The position numbers were made by a program, and so were the translations under genes. From positions 1,691,501 through 1,755,500 of the forward strand of contig NZ_JBBOWX010000001.1 of assembly GCF_038007285.1 (NCBI RefSeq): a stretch of DNA of 64,000 nucleotides. The letters run 5' to 3'. The notes beneath the pieces are model-generated. The model saw nothing but the letters and a program-made list of their open reading frames with translations. It did not search any database and was not told the origin of the DNA. This document shows, piece after piece, positions 30,514 through 39,413 of the stretch; within the stretch, counting starts at the first letter, position 1, and every line of letters starts with the position of its first letter. The DNA comes from Sporosarcina sp. FSL K6-3457 (GTDB taxonomy: Bacteria; Bacillota; Bacilli; Bacillales_A; Planococcaceae).

Positions 30514-33500
30514 ATGAACAAATTAGATGAAAATGCAATACGTTCATTCTATACGCCTACTACATTCAGCCGTGGTCAGGGGTATTATAAAGGTGGTAAA
30601 GTACATAATTTAGAATGTGAAGGGAATATATGGAGCGCGAAGGTTATCGGAAGCGAAATTTATACAGTAAGAATTAAATTGGATGGGTACGATATTCATG
30701 ATAGTTGTAACTGTCCCGCACATCGCTCATCTTGGGATTGTAAACATGTCTGTGCCACACTATTGGCAATTGTTAATTGGGAAAATTCGCCGACGCGTCG
30801 TAAAGGAAATGGCACGAAAAATGCCAGGTATCGACTGGCAGGGGAGTTGATAGAGAATTTAGGGAAAATGAGTCACGAACAGACGAAGTTGACGGCTGCT
30901 GAAGATAGTGAACTGAAGGTGGAGTTTTCATTAAAGGCCTATACTTCGGAAACTTATTATAAGGAAAAAGATATTATGGAAATTCAGTTGAAAATAGGAA
31001 TCAAACGCTTATATATCGTCAAGGAAATTAGAGAGTTATTGGATAGTATTTCAAACAACACTGAATTGAAGTTTGGCAAGCATTTTTCTTATGATCCTAG
31101 TTATCATGTGTTCCAACAGGATGACTGGGTGGTTATTCAAAAATTAATGCAGTTTTATCAGGCTGAAACAATCTATGATACAAATACGTGGAGAGGCAGT
31201 TCGAGAACTGGAAAAAGCATGGTTATTCCTCCTTATGCAGCGGATGATTTGCTCTTTGTGTTGCAACATCGAAATTGCTTGTTTGAGCAACAAGATTTTC
31301 TTTATGGTCAACTACAAATTGATGAAGCTGATCTTCCCTTCTCCTTTTCCCTTGAAAATGGCATGTCCAAGGAATTTCAGTTGAAAGTAACAGGAAACAC
31401 GGGAGGCCACTATTATGAAGGTTATGGATGGTATGCAAATAATGGAAAACTACATAAATTATCGACAGTACAACAACAGACAATTAAGCAATTCATTCCT
31501 TTGATGCAAAGTCGTGGGAGTTCAGTCATTCCCATATCAGCAGAGCAAGTAGGGGCATTTGTTTCACAAGCTATGCCAACGTTAAAGCAAGTGGGTCAGG
31601 TGAAAGTAGCGAAGACTGTCTCGACAATCATTATGAATCCTCCATTACGCGTCAAAATGTTTGTTGAGGGGACTAGCGATCGGATTGATGTCAAGGTCGA
31701 GTATCATTATGATTCAATTGTGATTAACCCGATTACACAAAGTGAAACACAGGTGAATGAGGAACAAACGATATTAATCCGAGAGGCAGAGCAAGAACAA
31801 CAATTTATGGATACATTCGAACAATCGGCATTGAAAGTGAGTGGAAATCAGTATTACTCGGAAGATGAGGAAGACATATTTGGATTTCTATACGATACTT
31901 TGTCGGCGCTGGAAGACAAGGTAGATATCTTTTTAACGCCAGCCATTAAATCATTGATTATACCGACAGAGAAAATAGCGAAAGTTGCAGTGGATGTCCA
32001 CTCGAGCGGTAATCTGTTAGAGGTGGACTTTTCAATGGATGGGGTGGATCGTGACAAGGTTCCCTATATTCTTCAGTCTGTAATAGAAAAGAAACGCTAT
32101 GTGCGCTTACCAAACGGGGCCTTTTTGTCATTGAATGACGAACAGTTGGTGAATGTGGCCGACTTATACAAAGAATTAAACGATAAATCGATTGAAATGA
32201 TTGATGGCAAAATGAATCTGCCCTTATACCGTGGTTTGCAAATTGACGAACGTTTAACGAAGTTGGATAAACAGCAACGTAAATTCGGAAAAAGTTTCCG
32301 TCAATTTATCAGTGCTATTAAATCACCAGACGAAGAAGACTATGTGATACCGGATACACTTCAAGCTACTTTACGAGATTATCAAGTAACGGGTTTCCAG
32401 TGGTTAAAGTCATTAGCGCAATACCAACTTGGTGGCATTTTAGCGGATGACATGGGGTTAGGGAAGACTCTACAATGTATTGCTTATATTCAATCGGAGA
32501 AACCCGCTTTGCCAGTACTCGTAGTTGCTCCCGCATCACTAGTCTATAACTGGAAGAATGAATTCACGAAGTTTTCTTCGGAATTACGAGTCGCTATTGC
32601 AACAGGAACAGTTCAGGAAAGAAAAAATGTTTTGGAACAAGAACAGCTTCCTGATGTCTACATTACGTCTTATCACACGTTGAGGCAGGACATAGAGTGG
32701 TATAAGGAGCAAGAATTCCATACGCTTATTCTAGATGAAGCACAATCCATTAAAAACTATGCGTCTAAAATAGCCCAAGCAGTCAGAGCAATAACAGCAC
32801 ATAAACGATTTGCTCTATCTGGGACGCCTATTGAAAATTCATTGGACGAGCTATGGGCGATTTTTCAAGCAATTATGCCTGGATTTTTGCATGATCAGAA
32901 AACATTTCGTAGTTTAGAACCAGATTATATCGCGAGGCTTGTGAAGCCTTTTATTTTGAGAAGGTTAAAAAAGGATGTTTTAACGGAATTACCGGACAAA
33001 ATTGAAACGGTCCATTACTCCGAATTAAAGAAAGAGCAGAAAGAACTTTATCTTGGTTATTTAGATAAAATCCGTACAGAAACACAAGAGTCTCTAGCTA
33101 CAGAAGGTATAGGGAAGGGGCGGATAAAAATTCTTGCCGGATTAACGAGGCTACGTCAGCTTTGCTGTCATCCTTCTTTATTCATCGATAATTATGAAGG
33201 ACAGTCCGGAAAGTTAGAAGAGTTATTGGAGATTATTCGAAATGGACAGGAAAATGGCCGGAAAATGTTAATCTTTTCGCAGTTTTCAAGTATGTTAAAG
33301 ATTATTCAAGAAAAACTTGTGCAAGAGGGACAAAGTTGCTTCTATTTAGATGGTCAAACACCTGCCAAGGAACGCGTTCAGCTTGTTGATGATTTTAATG
33401 GAGGAGCTGAATCTATTTTTCTTATCTCATTAAAAGCAGGCGGAACAGGGCTTAATTTAACGGGGGCAGACACGGTTATTCTCTATGACCTCTGGTGGAA

Positions 33501-33717
33501 TCCGGCAATCGAGGAGCAAGCGATAGGCAGGGCTCACCGAATGGGCCAGAAAAATGTTGTTCAAGTTATTAAATTGATAGCGCAAGGAACGATAGAGGAG
33601 AAGATTAATGAGCTGCAGCAAAGTAAAAAGGAATTAATCGATCAGGTTATTCAAACGGGCGAAACGATGCTATCGTCGTTGTCGGAAGATGATATTCGGG
33701 AGATTTTATCGATTTGA
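30514..33717 (+). CDS. SWIM zinc-finger SNF2-family helicase (YwqA-like)
   Basis: A 1067-aa protein. A SWIM zinc finger (CNCPAHRSSWDCKHVCA, residues about 69-85) lies near the N-terminus, then a long bacterial SNF2-associated domain (about 150-560) and a complete SNF2 ATPase. Motif I is DDMGLGKT near 645, motif II DEAQ near 743, motif III ALSGTPIENSLDELW, and motif VI region QAIGRAHRMGQ. It resembles Bacillus YwqA, which is linked to transcription and RNA polymerase recycling or repair, but the exact role is open. GAAGGAGTG precedes the ATG. Monocistronic. Confidence 0.9.
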   Translation: MNKLDENAIRSFYTPTTFSRGQGYYKGGKVHNLECEGNIWSAKVIGSEIYTVRIKLDGYDIHDSCNCPAHRSSWDCKHVCATLLAIVNWENSPTRRKGNGTKNARYRLAGELIENLGKMSHEQTKLTAAEDSELKVEFSLKAYTSETYYKEKDIMEIQLKIGIKRLYIVKEIRELLDSISNNTELKFGKHFSYDPSYHVFQQDDWVVIQKLMQFYQAETIYDTNTWRGSSRTGKSMVIPPYAADDLLFVLQHRNCLFEQQDFLYGQLQIDEADLPFSFSLENGMSKEFQLKVTGNTGGHYYEGYGWYANNGKLHKLSTVQQQTIKQFIPLMQSRGSSVIPISAEQVGAFVSQAMPTLKQVGQVKVAKTVSTIIMNPPLRVKMFVEGTSDRIDVKVEYHYDSIVINPITQSETQVNEEQTILIREAEQEQQFMDTFEQSALKVSGNQYYSEDEEDIFGFLYDTLSALEDKVDIFLTPAIKSLIIPTEKIAKVAVDVHSSGNLLEVDFSMDGVDRDKVPYILQSVIEKKRYVRLPNGAFLSLNDEQLVNVADLYKELNDKSIEMIDGKMNLPLYRGLQIDERLTKLDKQQRKFGKSFRQFISAIKSPDEEDYVIPDTLQATLRDYQVTGFQWLKSLAQYQLGGILADDMGLGKTLQCIAYIQSEKPALPVLVVAPASLVYNWKNEFTKFSSELRVAIATGTVQERKNVLEQEQLPDVYITSYHTLRQDIEWYKEQEFHTLILDEAQSIKNYASKIAQAVRAITAHKRFALSGTPIENSLDELWAIFQAIMPGFLHDQKTFRSLEPDYIARLVKPFILRRLKKDVLTELPDKIETVHYSELKKEQKELYLGYLDKIRTETQESLATEGIGKGRIKILAGLTRLRQLCCHPSLFIDNYEGQSGKLEELLEIIRNGQENGRKMLIFSQFSSMLKIIQEKLVQEGQSCFYLDGQTPAKERVQLVDDFNGGAESIFLISLKAGGTGLNLTGADTVILYDLWWNPAIEEQAIGRAHRMGQKNVVQVIKLIAQGTIEEKINELQQSKKELIDQVIQTGETMLSSLSEDDIREILSI

Positions 33718-33930
33718 GGGAAGGAAATGTTTTTTTGATGTTTGGTGATACTGCGTCTTTTTTAGTAAGCAAAACTAGCAGTCTTTCTGGAAACGCCACA
33801 AAGTCTCCATATGTAAGCGCTTTGAATTTGAATGAATTGTGAAGTTATTCACATAGTGCTTTTTGATGATGAAAAGTAGAGTATACTAGAAATAACAACA
33901 AATATGGAAAGCGAAAAGGAGAATGCAGCT

Positions 33931-34053
33931 ATGTGGGTAGTAACAGTATTTGAACAAAAATTTGTCCGAATTTTCGAGTTTGCAAACCAGGCCGAAGCAA
34001 AACAAACCCTTGCACATTTCCAAAAAAATGCTCGACTTTCTTTTGTAGAATAA
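33931..34053 (+). CDS. Small conserved-looking protein, 40 aa
   Basis: A 40-codon frame starting MWVVTVFEQKFVRIFEFANQ and ending LSFVE, with AAAAGGAGA at ideal spacing before the ATG and a strong hairpin just after the stop. The pattern of two beta strands and an amphipathic helix suggests a folded mini-protein. I recognise similar short proteins in Bacilli but no function. The ribosome binding site and terminator make it a credible gene. Confidence 0.6.
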   Translation: MWVVTVFEQKFVRIFEFANQAEAKQTLAHFQKNARLSFVE

Positions 34054-34066
34054 AACCAAAATTCAT

Positions 34067-34107
34067 GAAGAATCCCTTTCCGGAGTAAGAATGGAAAGGG
34101 ATTCTTC
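34067..34107 (+). terminator. Strong hairpin after the 40-aa gene
   Basis: A perfect 15-bp stem GAAGAATCCCTTTCC/GGAAAGGGATTCTTC. The following T tract is weak (GGGTTTAC). The next 145 bp to the M20 gene hold nothing else recognisable. Confidence 0.65.
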
Positions 34108-34253
34108 GGGTTTACAATTATACATGTCGGTGTCTGAAATAAAGAAAATCTTCTGCTCTGTTAAATCACATCATCACACTGTGATAGGCTGGCATCAAAT
34201 ATGATTTTACCATTCAGAAATATTTTGCTGCTGCATGTAGGGCGCGCCACATA

Positions 34254-35456
34254 TTACTCCGCCTTCGCGGCCAATGCCTGCTCAAATTCCTGCTTCACAC
34301 GATGGAGTAATTCAAAATCTGTTAATAAACGATAACCTGTTGACGCAAGGGCTTTTGCGCCTGTAAGTAAGGCTTCATTTCCGAGTTCTGATTTTGCAGC
34401 TTCTCTGAATTCATCTGTGTGCGCGATAAGATTATCTGGACCGATTTTGATATACGGATGTGCAGTTGGAACCTCGTAACTAATATTTCCTGCATCCGTC
34501 GAACCTTTACCTTTTCTACTTTCGGTATGAACGACTTCGCCGAGTGCAGAAAGCTCCTCCTCCAAGACCGCATCTAGAACCGGGTTAAGGACTAGATCTT
34601 TCACTTCATTTTGGAAGCGTTCAATCTTGACGGTTGCGCCTGTAGCCAGGGCAGCGCCTTCAGCAATATTTCGAACTTTATTAGATACTTCAACTGTTTT
34701 ATTCCATGATTCCGCACGAATATAGAAACGTGCGGATGCGTATTCCGGAATAATATTAGGGGCATCCCCGCCGTGCGTAATGATGCCGTGAATCCGCACA
34801 TCAGACGGGAGTTGTTGTCGAAGTGCATTAATACCGTTGAATAATTGAATAACAGCGTCTAATGCGTTAATGCCTGATTCGGGTGAACCTGATGCGTGCG
34901 CAGGTTTTCCGTAAAAATGAAAATCGAGTGGATCCACAGCAAGTGAATCCCCTGTAGTCGCAGTTTTACCGGATGGGTGAATCATTAGCGCTACATCGAC
35001 ATCTTTTAAGAAGCCATGTCTTACGAAGCTACCTTTCGCGCTTCCATTTGGTCCGCCTTCTTCAGCAGGTGTCCCAAGAACGACGACACGTCCGCCTATT
35101 TCAGGAAGTGCTTCCGCGAGTGCAATCCCCGCGGCAACACTTGTTGTTCCAATAATATTATGCCCACATGCATGTCCTAATCCAGGGAGAGCATCATATT
35201 CAGCAAGGTAAGCGATTGTCGGACCTTCTTTTCCACTGTCTTTCACAGCATAGAACGATGTTTCATGACCAGCAACCGCTGTTTTCACTTCAAATCCTGC
35301 ATTTTCCAACAGCGCTACATGTTTAGCGCTCGCATATACTTCTTCGTTGCCGATTTCCGGATTTGCATGGATGTCCTGACTCGTTTGAATATATAGTTCA
35401 CGGTTCTTTTCAATCGATTGGAATAATGTGTGCGACTCTTCTTTTATAATGCTCAT
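34254..35456 (-). CDS. M20-family amidohydrolase/aminoacylase
   Basis: A 400-aa zinc peptidase-fold enzyme. The metal-binding motifs are YLAEYDALPGLGHACGHN near 88-103 and GTPAEEGGPNGSAK; a dimerisation domain occupies about 190-305. The HACGHN and EEGG motifs identify the M20D/AbgB-like amidohydrolases, which release amino acids from N-acyl or p-aminobenzoyl conjugates. It is the last gene of the S-box-metNPQ unit, 22 bp after metQ, so hydrolysis of an imported N-acyl-methionine or related sulfur compound is a reasonable inference. Confidence 0.87.
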   Translation of the reverse strand: MSIIKEESHTLFQSIEKNRELYIQTSQDIHANPEIGNEEVYASAKHVALLENAGFEVKTAVAGHETSFYAVKDSGKEGPTIAYLAEYDALPGLGHACGHNIIGTTSVAAGIALAEALPEIGGRVVVLGTPAEEGGPNGSAKGSFVRHGFLKDVDVALMIHPSGKTATTGDSLAVDPLDFHFYGKPAHASGSPESGINALDAVIQLFNGINALRQQLPSDVRIHGIITHGGDAPNIIPEYASARFYIRAESWNKTVEVSNKVRNIAEGAALATGATVKIERFQNEVKDLVLNPVLDAVLEEELSALGEVVHTESRKGKGSTDAGNISYEVPTAHPYIKIGPDNLIAHTDEFREAAKSELGNEALLTGAKALASTGYRLLTDFELLHRVKQEFEQALAAKAE

Positions 35457-35478
35457 TATGAATGTCCCCCGTTTTTAA

Positions 35479-36339
35479 TTATTTTTTAAGATCCTCAAAG
35501 ACTGTATCAATCTCTTCCTGTGTCAACCTAATAAGATAAGATCCACCTTTTGTATCTTCTTCGACTGCTTTTTCAATATCTTCTTCTTGATATAACTCCA
35601 CGATGCGCTTGAATGTTTTATTGTCTTTTTCTTTCGCGCTTGCTGCGATTAAATTCACATATGGGTAAATATTTTCATCGTCAGCTGATTCTCTAAAGAT
35701 TGGATCCTCACCTGGTGAGAATCCTGCTTGTCCAGCGATTCCGTTGTTAATAATCGCAGCAGTCACATCTGGTAATACACGTGGTGTTTGTTGAGCAACC
35801 ATTGGAATAATGTCTAGGTTCAATGGATTTGCAGTAATTTTCGTCGGATCCCCAAACAATCCAAAGTCATCTGATAGTGAAATTAAATCAGCACTTTCTA
35901 GTAGACGTAGTGCACGTGCTTGGTTTGACGGGTCATCAGGAATTGCAATTTTGTCGCCTTCTTTGATTTCGGAAATATCTTTAATTTTTTCAGAGTAAAC
36001 GCCGAGTGGTGCAAACATCGTCGAGCCAATTGGAACAAGTTCATTTCCACTTTCTTTTACATATTGGGCTAGGAAGGTGAAGTGTTGGAATGCATTTAAG
36101 TCAACATCGCCTTGTGCAAGTGCATTATTAGGCAATACATAATCTGCGAATTCGATCAGTTCGATGTCGATGCCTTCTTTTGCTGCTTTTTCTTGCAGAA
36201 TCGGCCACTGAACGCCATCTGAACCATTAACGCCTATTTTCACCTTGACTATTTCACCATCCGCATTGTCTTTTCCACCACACGCAGTTAATATAGCTGC
36301 AGTTACAATTGCTAAACATAAAATCAATAATTTTCTCAT
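35479..36339 (-). CDS. metQ: Methionine ABC transporter substrate-binding lipoprotein
   Basis: About 286 aa of the NlpA/MetQ family. I start it at MRKLLILCLAIV, preceded by AAAGGAGAAG; an upstream ATG would add nine residues and spoil the signal sequence. The lipobox LTAC places the lipidated Cys at residue 20. Family motifs include KIGVNGSDGVQWPILQ, VDLNAFQHF, KIAIPDDPSNQARALRLL and NNGIAGQAG. It binds methionine (or derivatives) at the cell surface for MetP/MetN. Confidence 0.93.
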   Translation of the reverse strand: MRKLLILCLAIVTAAILTACGGKDNADGEIVKVKIGVNGSDGVQWPILQEKAAKEGIDIELIEFADYVLPNNALAQGDVDLNAFQHFTFLAQYVKESGNELVPIGSTMFAPLGVYSEKIKDISEIKEGDKIAIPDDPSNQARALRLLESADLISLSDDFGLFGDPTKITANPLNLDIIPMVAQQTPRVLPDVTAAIINNGIAGQAGFSPGEDPIFRESADDENIYPYVNLIAASAKEKDNKTFKRIVELYQEEDIEKAVEEDTKGGSYLIRLTQEEIDTVFEDLKK

Positions 36340-36385
36340 TTTTTCTTCTCCTTTTAGTAAGTTCATTTATTTTTTAAATCATTTA

Positions 36386-37048
36386 TTAACGACGCATAAT
36401 CTTTTTAGAAAGCGTATTTCCAATCCACTGCGCAAGTTGCACCATAAGAATGAGAATGACAACCGTTACAATCATGACACTTGCATCGAACCGCTGGTAA
36501 CCATAAGTCATGGCAATGTGTCCAAGGCCACCGCCCCCAACTGTTCCGGCAATTGCGGAGAAATCGATTAGACTCACTGAGACGAAAGTCAACCCTAAAA
36601 TCAACGGCCCAAGCGCTTCGGGAATTAATACGGTAAAGATGATGCGAAGGGGACTTGCTCCCATTGCTTGTGCGGCTTCAATAACGCCGGGGTCAATACT
36701 AACCAAGTTATTCTCAACGACTCGGGCAATAACGAAACTTGCCACAATTGTCATTGGGAAAATTGCTGCAGCCGTTCCAATCGTTGTACCGACAACTAAT
36801 CTTGTTAGTTGTGAAATGGCAACTAGGAAAATGATAAATGGAATCGGGCGTATGATATTAATGAAAATATTTAATACTTGCGAAACGGCTTTATTTTCCA
36901 AGATATTATTTTCTCTTGTCACAAATAGTAGAAGACCAAGGGAAATTCCTATAATTGAACCGAAAATAAGGGTGGCAATCACCATAATGAGCGTTTCGCC
37001 CGTCGCCTCTACAATCCGTGGCCAAAACGTGGACCAATCAACTCTCAT
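36386..37048 (-). CDS. metP: Methionine ABC transporter permease
   Basis: A 220-aa permease with five membrane helices and the EAA-type loop IDPGVIEAAQAMGASPLRI. Other family features are an N-terminal WSTFWPRIVEATGETL and SAIAGTVGGGGLGHIA. It overlaps metN by 11 bp, so the two are translationally coupled. The Bacillus name is metP; E. coli calls it metI. Confidence 0.93.
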   Translation of the reverse strand: MRVDWSTFWPRIVEATGETLIMVIATLIFGSIIGISLGLLLFVTRENNILENKAVSQVLNIFINIIRPIPFIIFLVAISQLTRLVVGTTIGTAAAIFPMTIVASFVIARVVENNLVSIDPGVIEAAQAMGASPLRIIFTVLIPEALGPLILGLTFVSVSLIDFSAIAGTVGGGGLGHIAMTYGYQRFDASVMIVTVVILILMVQLAQWIGNTLSKKIMRR

Positions 37049-38063
37049 CTTTAATGACCTCCTTTATGTCAACAAGTGTTTCAAGTTCCTGCAATACTTT
37101 TTGAATCGCTGTTGGATCACCCTCAAATGACACGAGCAGATTTCCGAAAAAACGTTCTTGAAGCTCCCGAACGGAACCGTAGACGATGTTGAAATCGATA
37201 CCGTATTTCCGAGTTACTTGCGATAATACAGGGTCACTTGCAATTTCACCTTTGAAAATGACGCGATATAACCGGGTACCCCCTTTGGATCGCCATTCGT
37301 CCAAGAGCTTTTCTGAAGGTAAGTCCTGTTGAATCGATTGGATAAAACGTTGCGTAGTTGAATGTTGCGGATTGGTAAAAGTTTCAAAAACTGCTCCTGA
37401 TTCAATCACTTCGCCTTGCTCCATGACTGCTACATTGTCGCAAATGGATTGGATGACATGCATTTCATGTGTAATTAGAAGAATCGTTATGCCTAACTCC
37501 TTGTTGACTTTTTTTAATAGCCGTAAAATATCAGCGGTTGTATCAGGATCCAAAGCGGAGGTCGCTTCATCACAGATTAATACTTCTGGAGAACTTGCGA
37601 GCGCCCGTGCAATCCCGACGCGTTGTTTTTGGCCACCAGAGAGTTGGTCGGGATAATCTTTTGCCTTATCGGATAGTCCAACAAAAGCGAGTAGCTCTTG
37701 TACACGCTCATGGATTTCTCGTTTGGATGCACCGGCCAATTTCAATGGATAAGCGATGTTGCCGGCAACAGTTCTCGAGTTAAACAAATTGAAGTTTTGG
37801 AATATCATTCCGATGTTTTGGCGTTGCTTACGCAGCTCCTTCGCTGATAGTGAGCTAACGTCAACATTTTGAATGAACACGGATCCAGAAGTTGGACGCT
37901 CTAGCATATTGACTAATCTCAGCAATGTGCTTTTTCCGGCACCACTAAATCCGATAATGCCGTATATTTCACCTTTTTTAACAGAAAGGGAAACATCTTT
38001 AACCGCGTGCACCTCCCGTTTTCCAAGACTAAACGTCTTCGAGACATTTTTAAATTCAATCAT
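37038..38063 (-). CDS. metN: Methionine ABC transporter ATP-binding protein
   Basis: A 341-aa ATPase. Walker A GFSGAGKS near 38, signature LSGGQKQRVGIARAL near 142, Walker B VLICDEATSALDP, and a C-terminal NIL domain (about 265-341) that senses methionine for trans-inhibition. The first gene of metN-metP-metQ-M20. AGGAGG lies before the ATG. The 5' leader contains an S-box and dispersed repeat copy E. Confidence 0.95.
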   Translation of the reverse strand: MIEFKNVSKTFSLGKREVHAVKDVSLSVKKGEIYGIIGFSGAGKSTLLRLVNMLERPTSGSVFIQNVDVSSLSAKELRKQRQNIGMIFQNFNLFNSRTVAGNIAYPLKLAGASKREIHERVQELLAFVGLSDKAKDYPDQLSGGQKQRVGIARALASSPEVLICDEATSALDPDTTADILRLLKKVNKELGITILLITHEMHVIQSICDNVAVMEQGEVIESGAVFETFTNPQHSTTQRFIQSIQQDLPSEKLLDEWRSKGGTRLYRVIFKGEIASDPVLSQVTRKYGIDFNIVYGSVRELQERFFGNLLVSFEGDPTAIQKVLQELETLVDIKEVIKDES

Positions 38064-38076
38064 GCAATAACCTCCT

Positions 38077-38331
38077 AATCAATTACGCACCGGCGTAATT
38101 GCATCCAGATTTTGAATTGAGCAATGCTCCCGTCTAGTCTTCGGGCGCCAAGAGCTCGGGTCATAAGTCAAAGTTGCTCTGTGGCAAAAAACGCCACGCC
38201 GCATCTTCGCCTTATGCCTGTCGCTCCTAGGCAGGCGCCCTACGCTTTTGGGAAATTGACACCTTTCAAAATCTGTGACATCCGCCGGAGGCTTTATCTT
38301 CGTTCAGCAGGAGTCTTCCGCTGAATGAAAA
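38077..38331 (+). repeat. Dispersed intergenic repeat, copy E, in the metN leader
   Basis: The longest copy. End palindrome AATTACGCACCGGCGTAATT, GCATCCAGATTTTGAATTGAGC, an insert of about 150 bp with its own short inverted repeats, TTTCAAAATCTGTGACATCC, then GCCGGAGGC and a hairpin ATTCAGC-type arm pair (GTTCAGCAGGA/TCTTCCGCTGAAT). It lies between the S-box terminator and the metN start, so it is transcribed in the opposite sense as part of the metN 5' UTR. Confidence 0.8.
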
Positions 38332-38394
38332 TCAAACATTCCTTCCGCGTTTACAACATCTCAGCCATCCTTTTTTTAGTAAGTAAAAAAAGAA

Positions 38395-38585
38395 AAAAGC
38401 CTCTTTTTTCTTATCAAACATTCGATAAGAAAAAAGAGGGCCTCTACTTATGTAAGAAACCATCTCGCTCTCATCTTCCAAATGCCCAAGCACTTGCAGG
38501 AATTAGCACAGTATTCATTCGCAATGAATCTGTTGCCGAGATGTCATAGGGCCTGTCCCTCAATCTCTCTTGATAAGAAAGTGAT
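38395..38585 (-). promoter_or_regulatory. S-box (SAM-I) riboswitch upstream of metNPQ
   Basis: Read on the minus strand from 38580: CTTATCAAGAGAG, TGAGGGACAGGCCCTATGA, CTCGGCAACAG, a variable hairpin, TGTGCTAATTCCTGCA, and GGAAGATGAGAG. These are the conserved SAM-I segments in order. A terminator follows with arms CTCTTTTTTCTTATC and GATAAGAAAAAAGAG (38399-38437). SAM binding would stop transcription of the methionine uptake operon. About 330 nt of leader, including repeat E, lie between the terminator and metN. Confidence 0.9.
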
Positions 38586-38920
38586 GTTTTGCTATTCAAT
38601 TGTCGCAAGAATTAATCCTTACTTTAGAGAGAATAGAAGGGGAAGTCAATCAAATAACCGAAGTAAATATATTCTGATTATTCAACTCGAGATAGAGAAC
38701 GCTTACAAATGGATAGTGATTTATCTATCAAAAAATACTAGGTACAGACATAATTGGGTAATGTATCAGAACCAGTGAGTGGCACCGGTGCGAAAATAAT
38801 TGTCACTGCTTTGTCCACTTTTCTGAATACAAACTTTATATGAAGGTGAAAGCATCGCTCGTCTAGGCAAAAGGTATCGTCCTTTTTATGATAAGACGTA
38901 TTCACAATAGAGGAGGATTT
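38586..38920. other. Gap between the S-box and the disrupted short ORF
   Basis: No gene supported. An open frame of 98 codons (38482-38778) crosses the S-box in antisense and has no ribosome binding site. The promoter for the metN leader should lie here on the minus strand, but I could not fix it. Confidence 0.4.
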
Positions 38921-38923
38921 TTT

Positions 38924-39024
38924 ATGAATTTATAAATAAATGTGTCGCTACTTCGGGTGCTTCCATCGCTCGCAGTGCAGGTTGGATTGAACGAGGCGAT
39001 GATGCTTCAGCAACTGCACTTTAG
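38924..39024 (+). pseudogene. Disrupted short peptide gene (about 33 codons)
   Basis: AGGAGG lies 7 bp before an ATG that reads MNL and stops. One frame over, an open stretch reads FINKCVATSGASIARSAGWI and ends DDASATAL at a TAG. A single missing base after ATGAA would restore a continuous 33-residue peptide. It is therefore a recently frameshifted small gene, a sequencing error, or a programmed shift. I do not recognise the peptide. Confidence 0.4.
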
Positions 39025-39129
39025 ATCACTTTCCTTTTTGGTTTTGGTGCTTACTTTTTTCGATTGGTGTATAATGCAAGTAGGCAATAACCACTTTTGA
39101 GGAGTGGTGGTGTGAAAGGTGGAAGACAA

Positions 39130-39351
39130 ATGACGTTTGAAGAAATTTTACCACGTTTAAAAGCTGGTGAGAAAGTCATTCGCAGTGGCTGGGGCGGCGC
39201 AGAATTGTATGTCGTATTAGTAGGTGCCGGAGAGCATGATGGAAAATCCTTGAACCCATATTTTTTAATTGATGTCGAAGGAGAGGGCTATACAATGTTC
39301 ACTCCAACGGTTTGTGATTTGTTGGCGGAGGATTGGATCATTGTTGATTAA
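39130..39351 (+). CDS. DUF2829 (Tad2-like) protein
   Basis: 73 aa starting at the ATG of MTFEEILPRLKAGEKVIRSG, preceded by AAGGTGG; an earlier TTG at 39097 would add an unlikely tail. The pattern (F.EIL..LK.GEKV.R.GW, then Y.......G......FTPT..DLLAEDWIIVD) is that of DUF2829. Phage DUF2829 proteins include Tad2, which blocks Thoeris defence by sequestering the gcADPR signal. A chromosomal, single-gene version may be a phage relic or a host ligand-binding protein. No Thoeris gene is seen here. Confidence 0.75.
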   Translation: MTFEEILPRLKAGEKVIRSGWGGAELYVVLVGAGEHDGKSLNPYFLIDVEGEGYTMFTPTVCDLLAEDWIIVD

Positions 39352-39368
39352 TACGATTTAGAACATAG

Positions 39369-39394
39369 GCTCATGAGTCATTCATGGGCTTTTT
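39369..39394 (+). terminator. Terminator after the DUF2829 gene
   Basis: Stem GCTCATGA/TCATGGGC (one GU) with a 5-nt loop and TTTTT. It sits just before the SDR ribosome binding site. Confidence 0.65.
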
Positions 39395-39413
39395 CTATTA
39401 TGGAGGAAAACAG

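Noticed and set aside
38325..38778. Two plus-strand ORFs across the metN leader
   Set aside because: They are antisense to the S-box and its terminator, which explain the sequence completely in that part.
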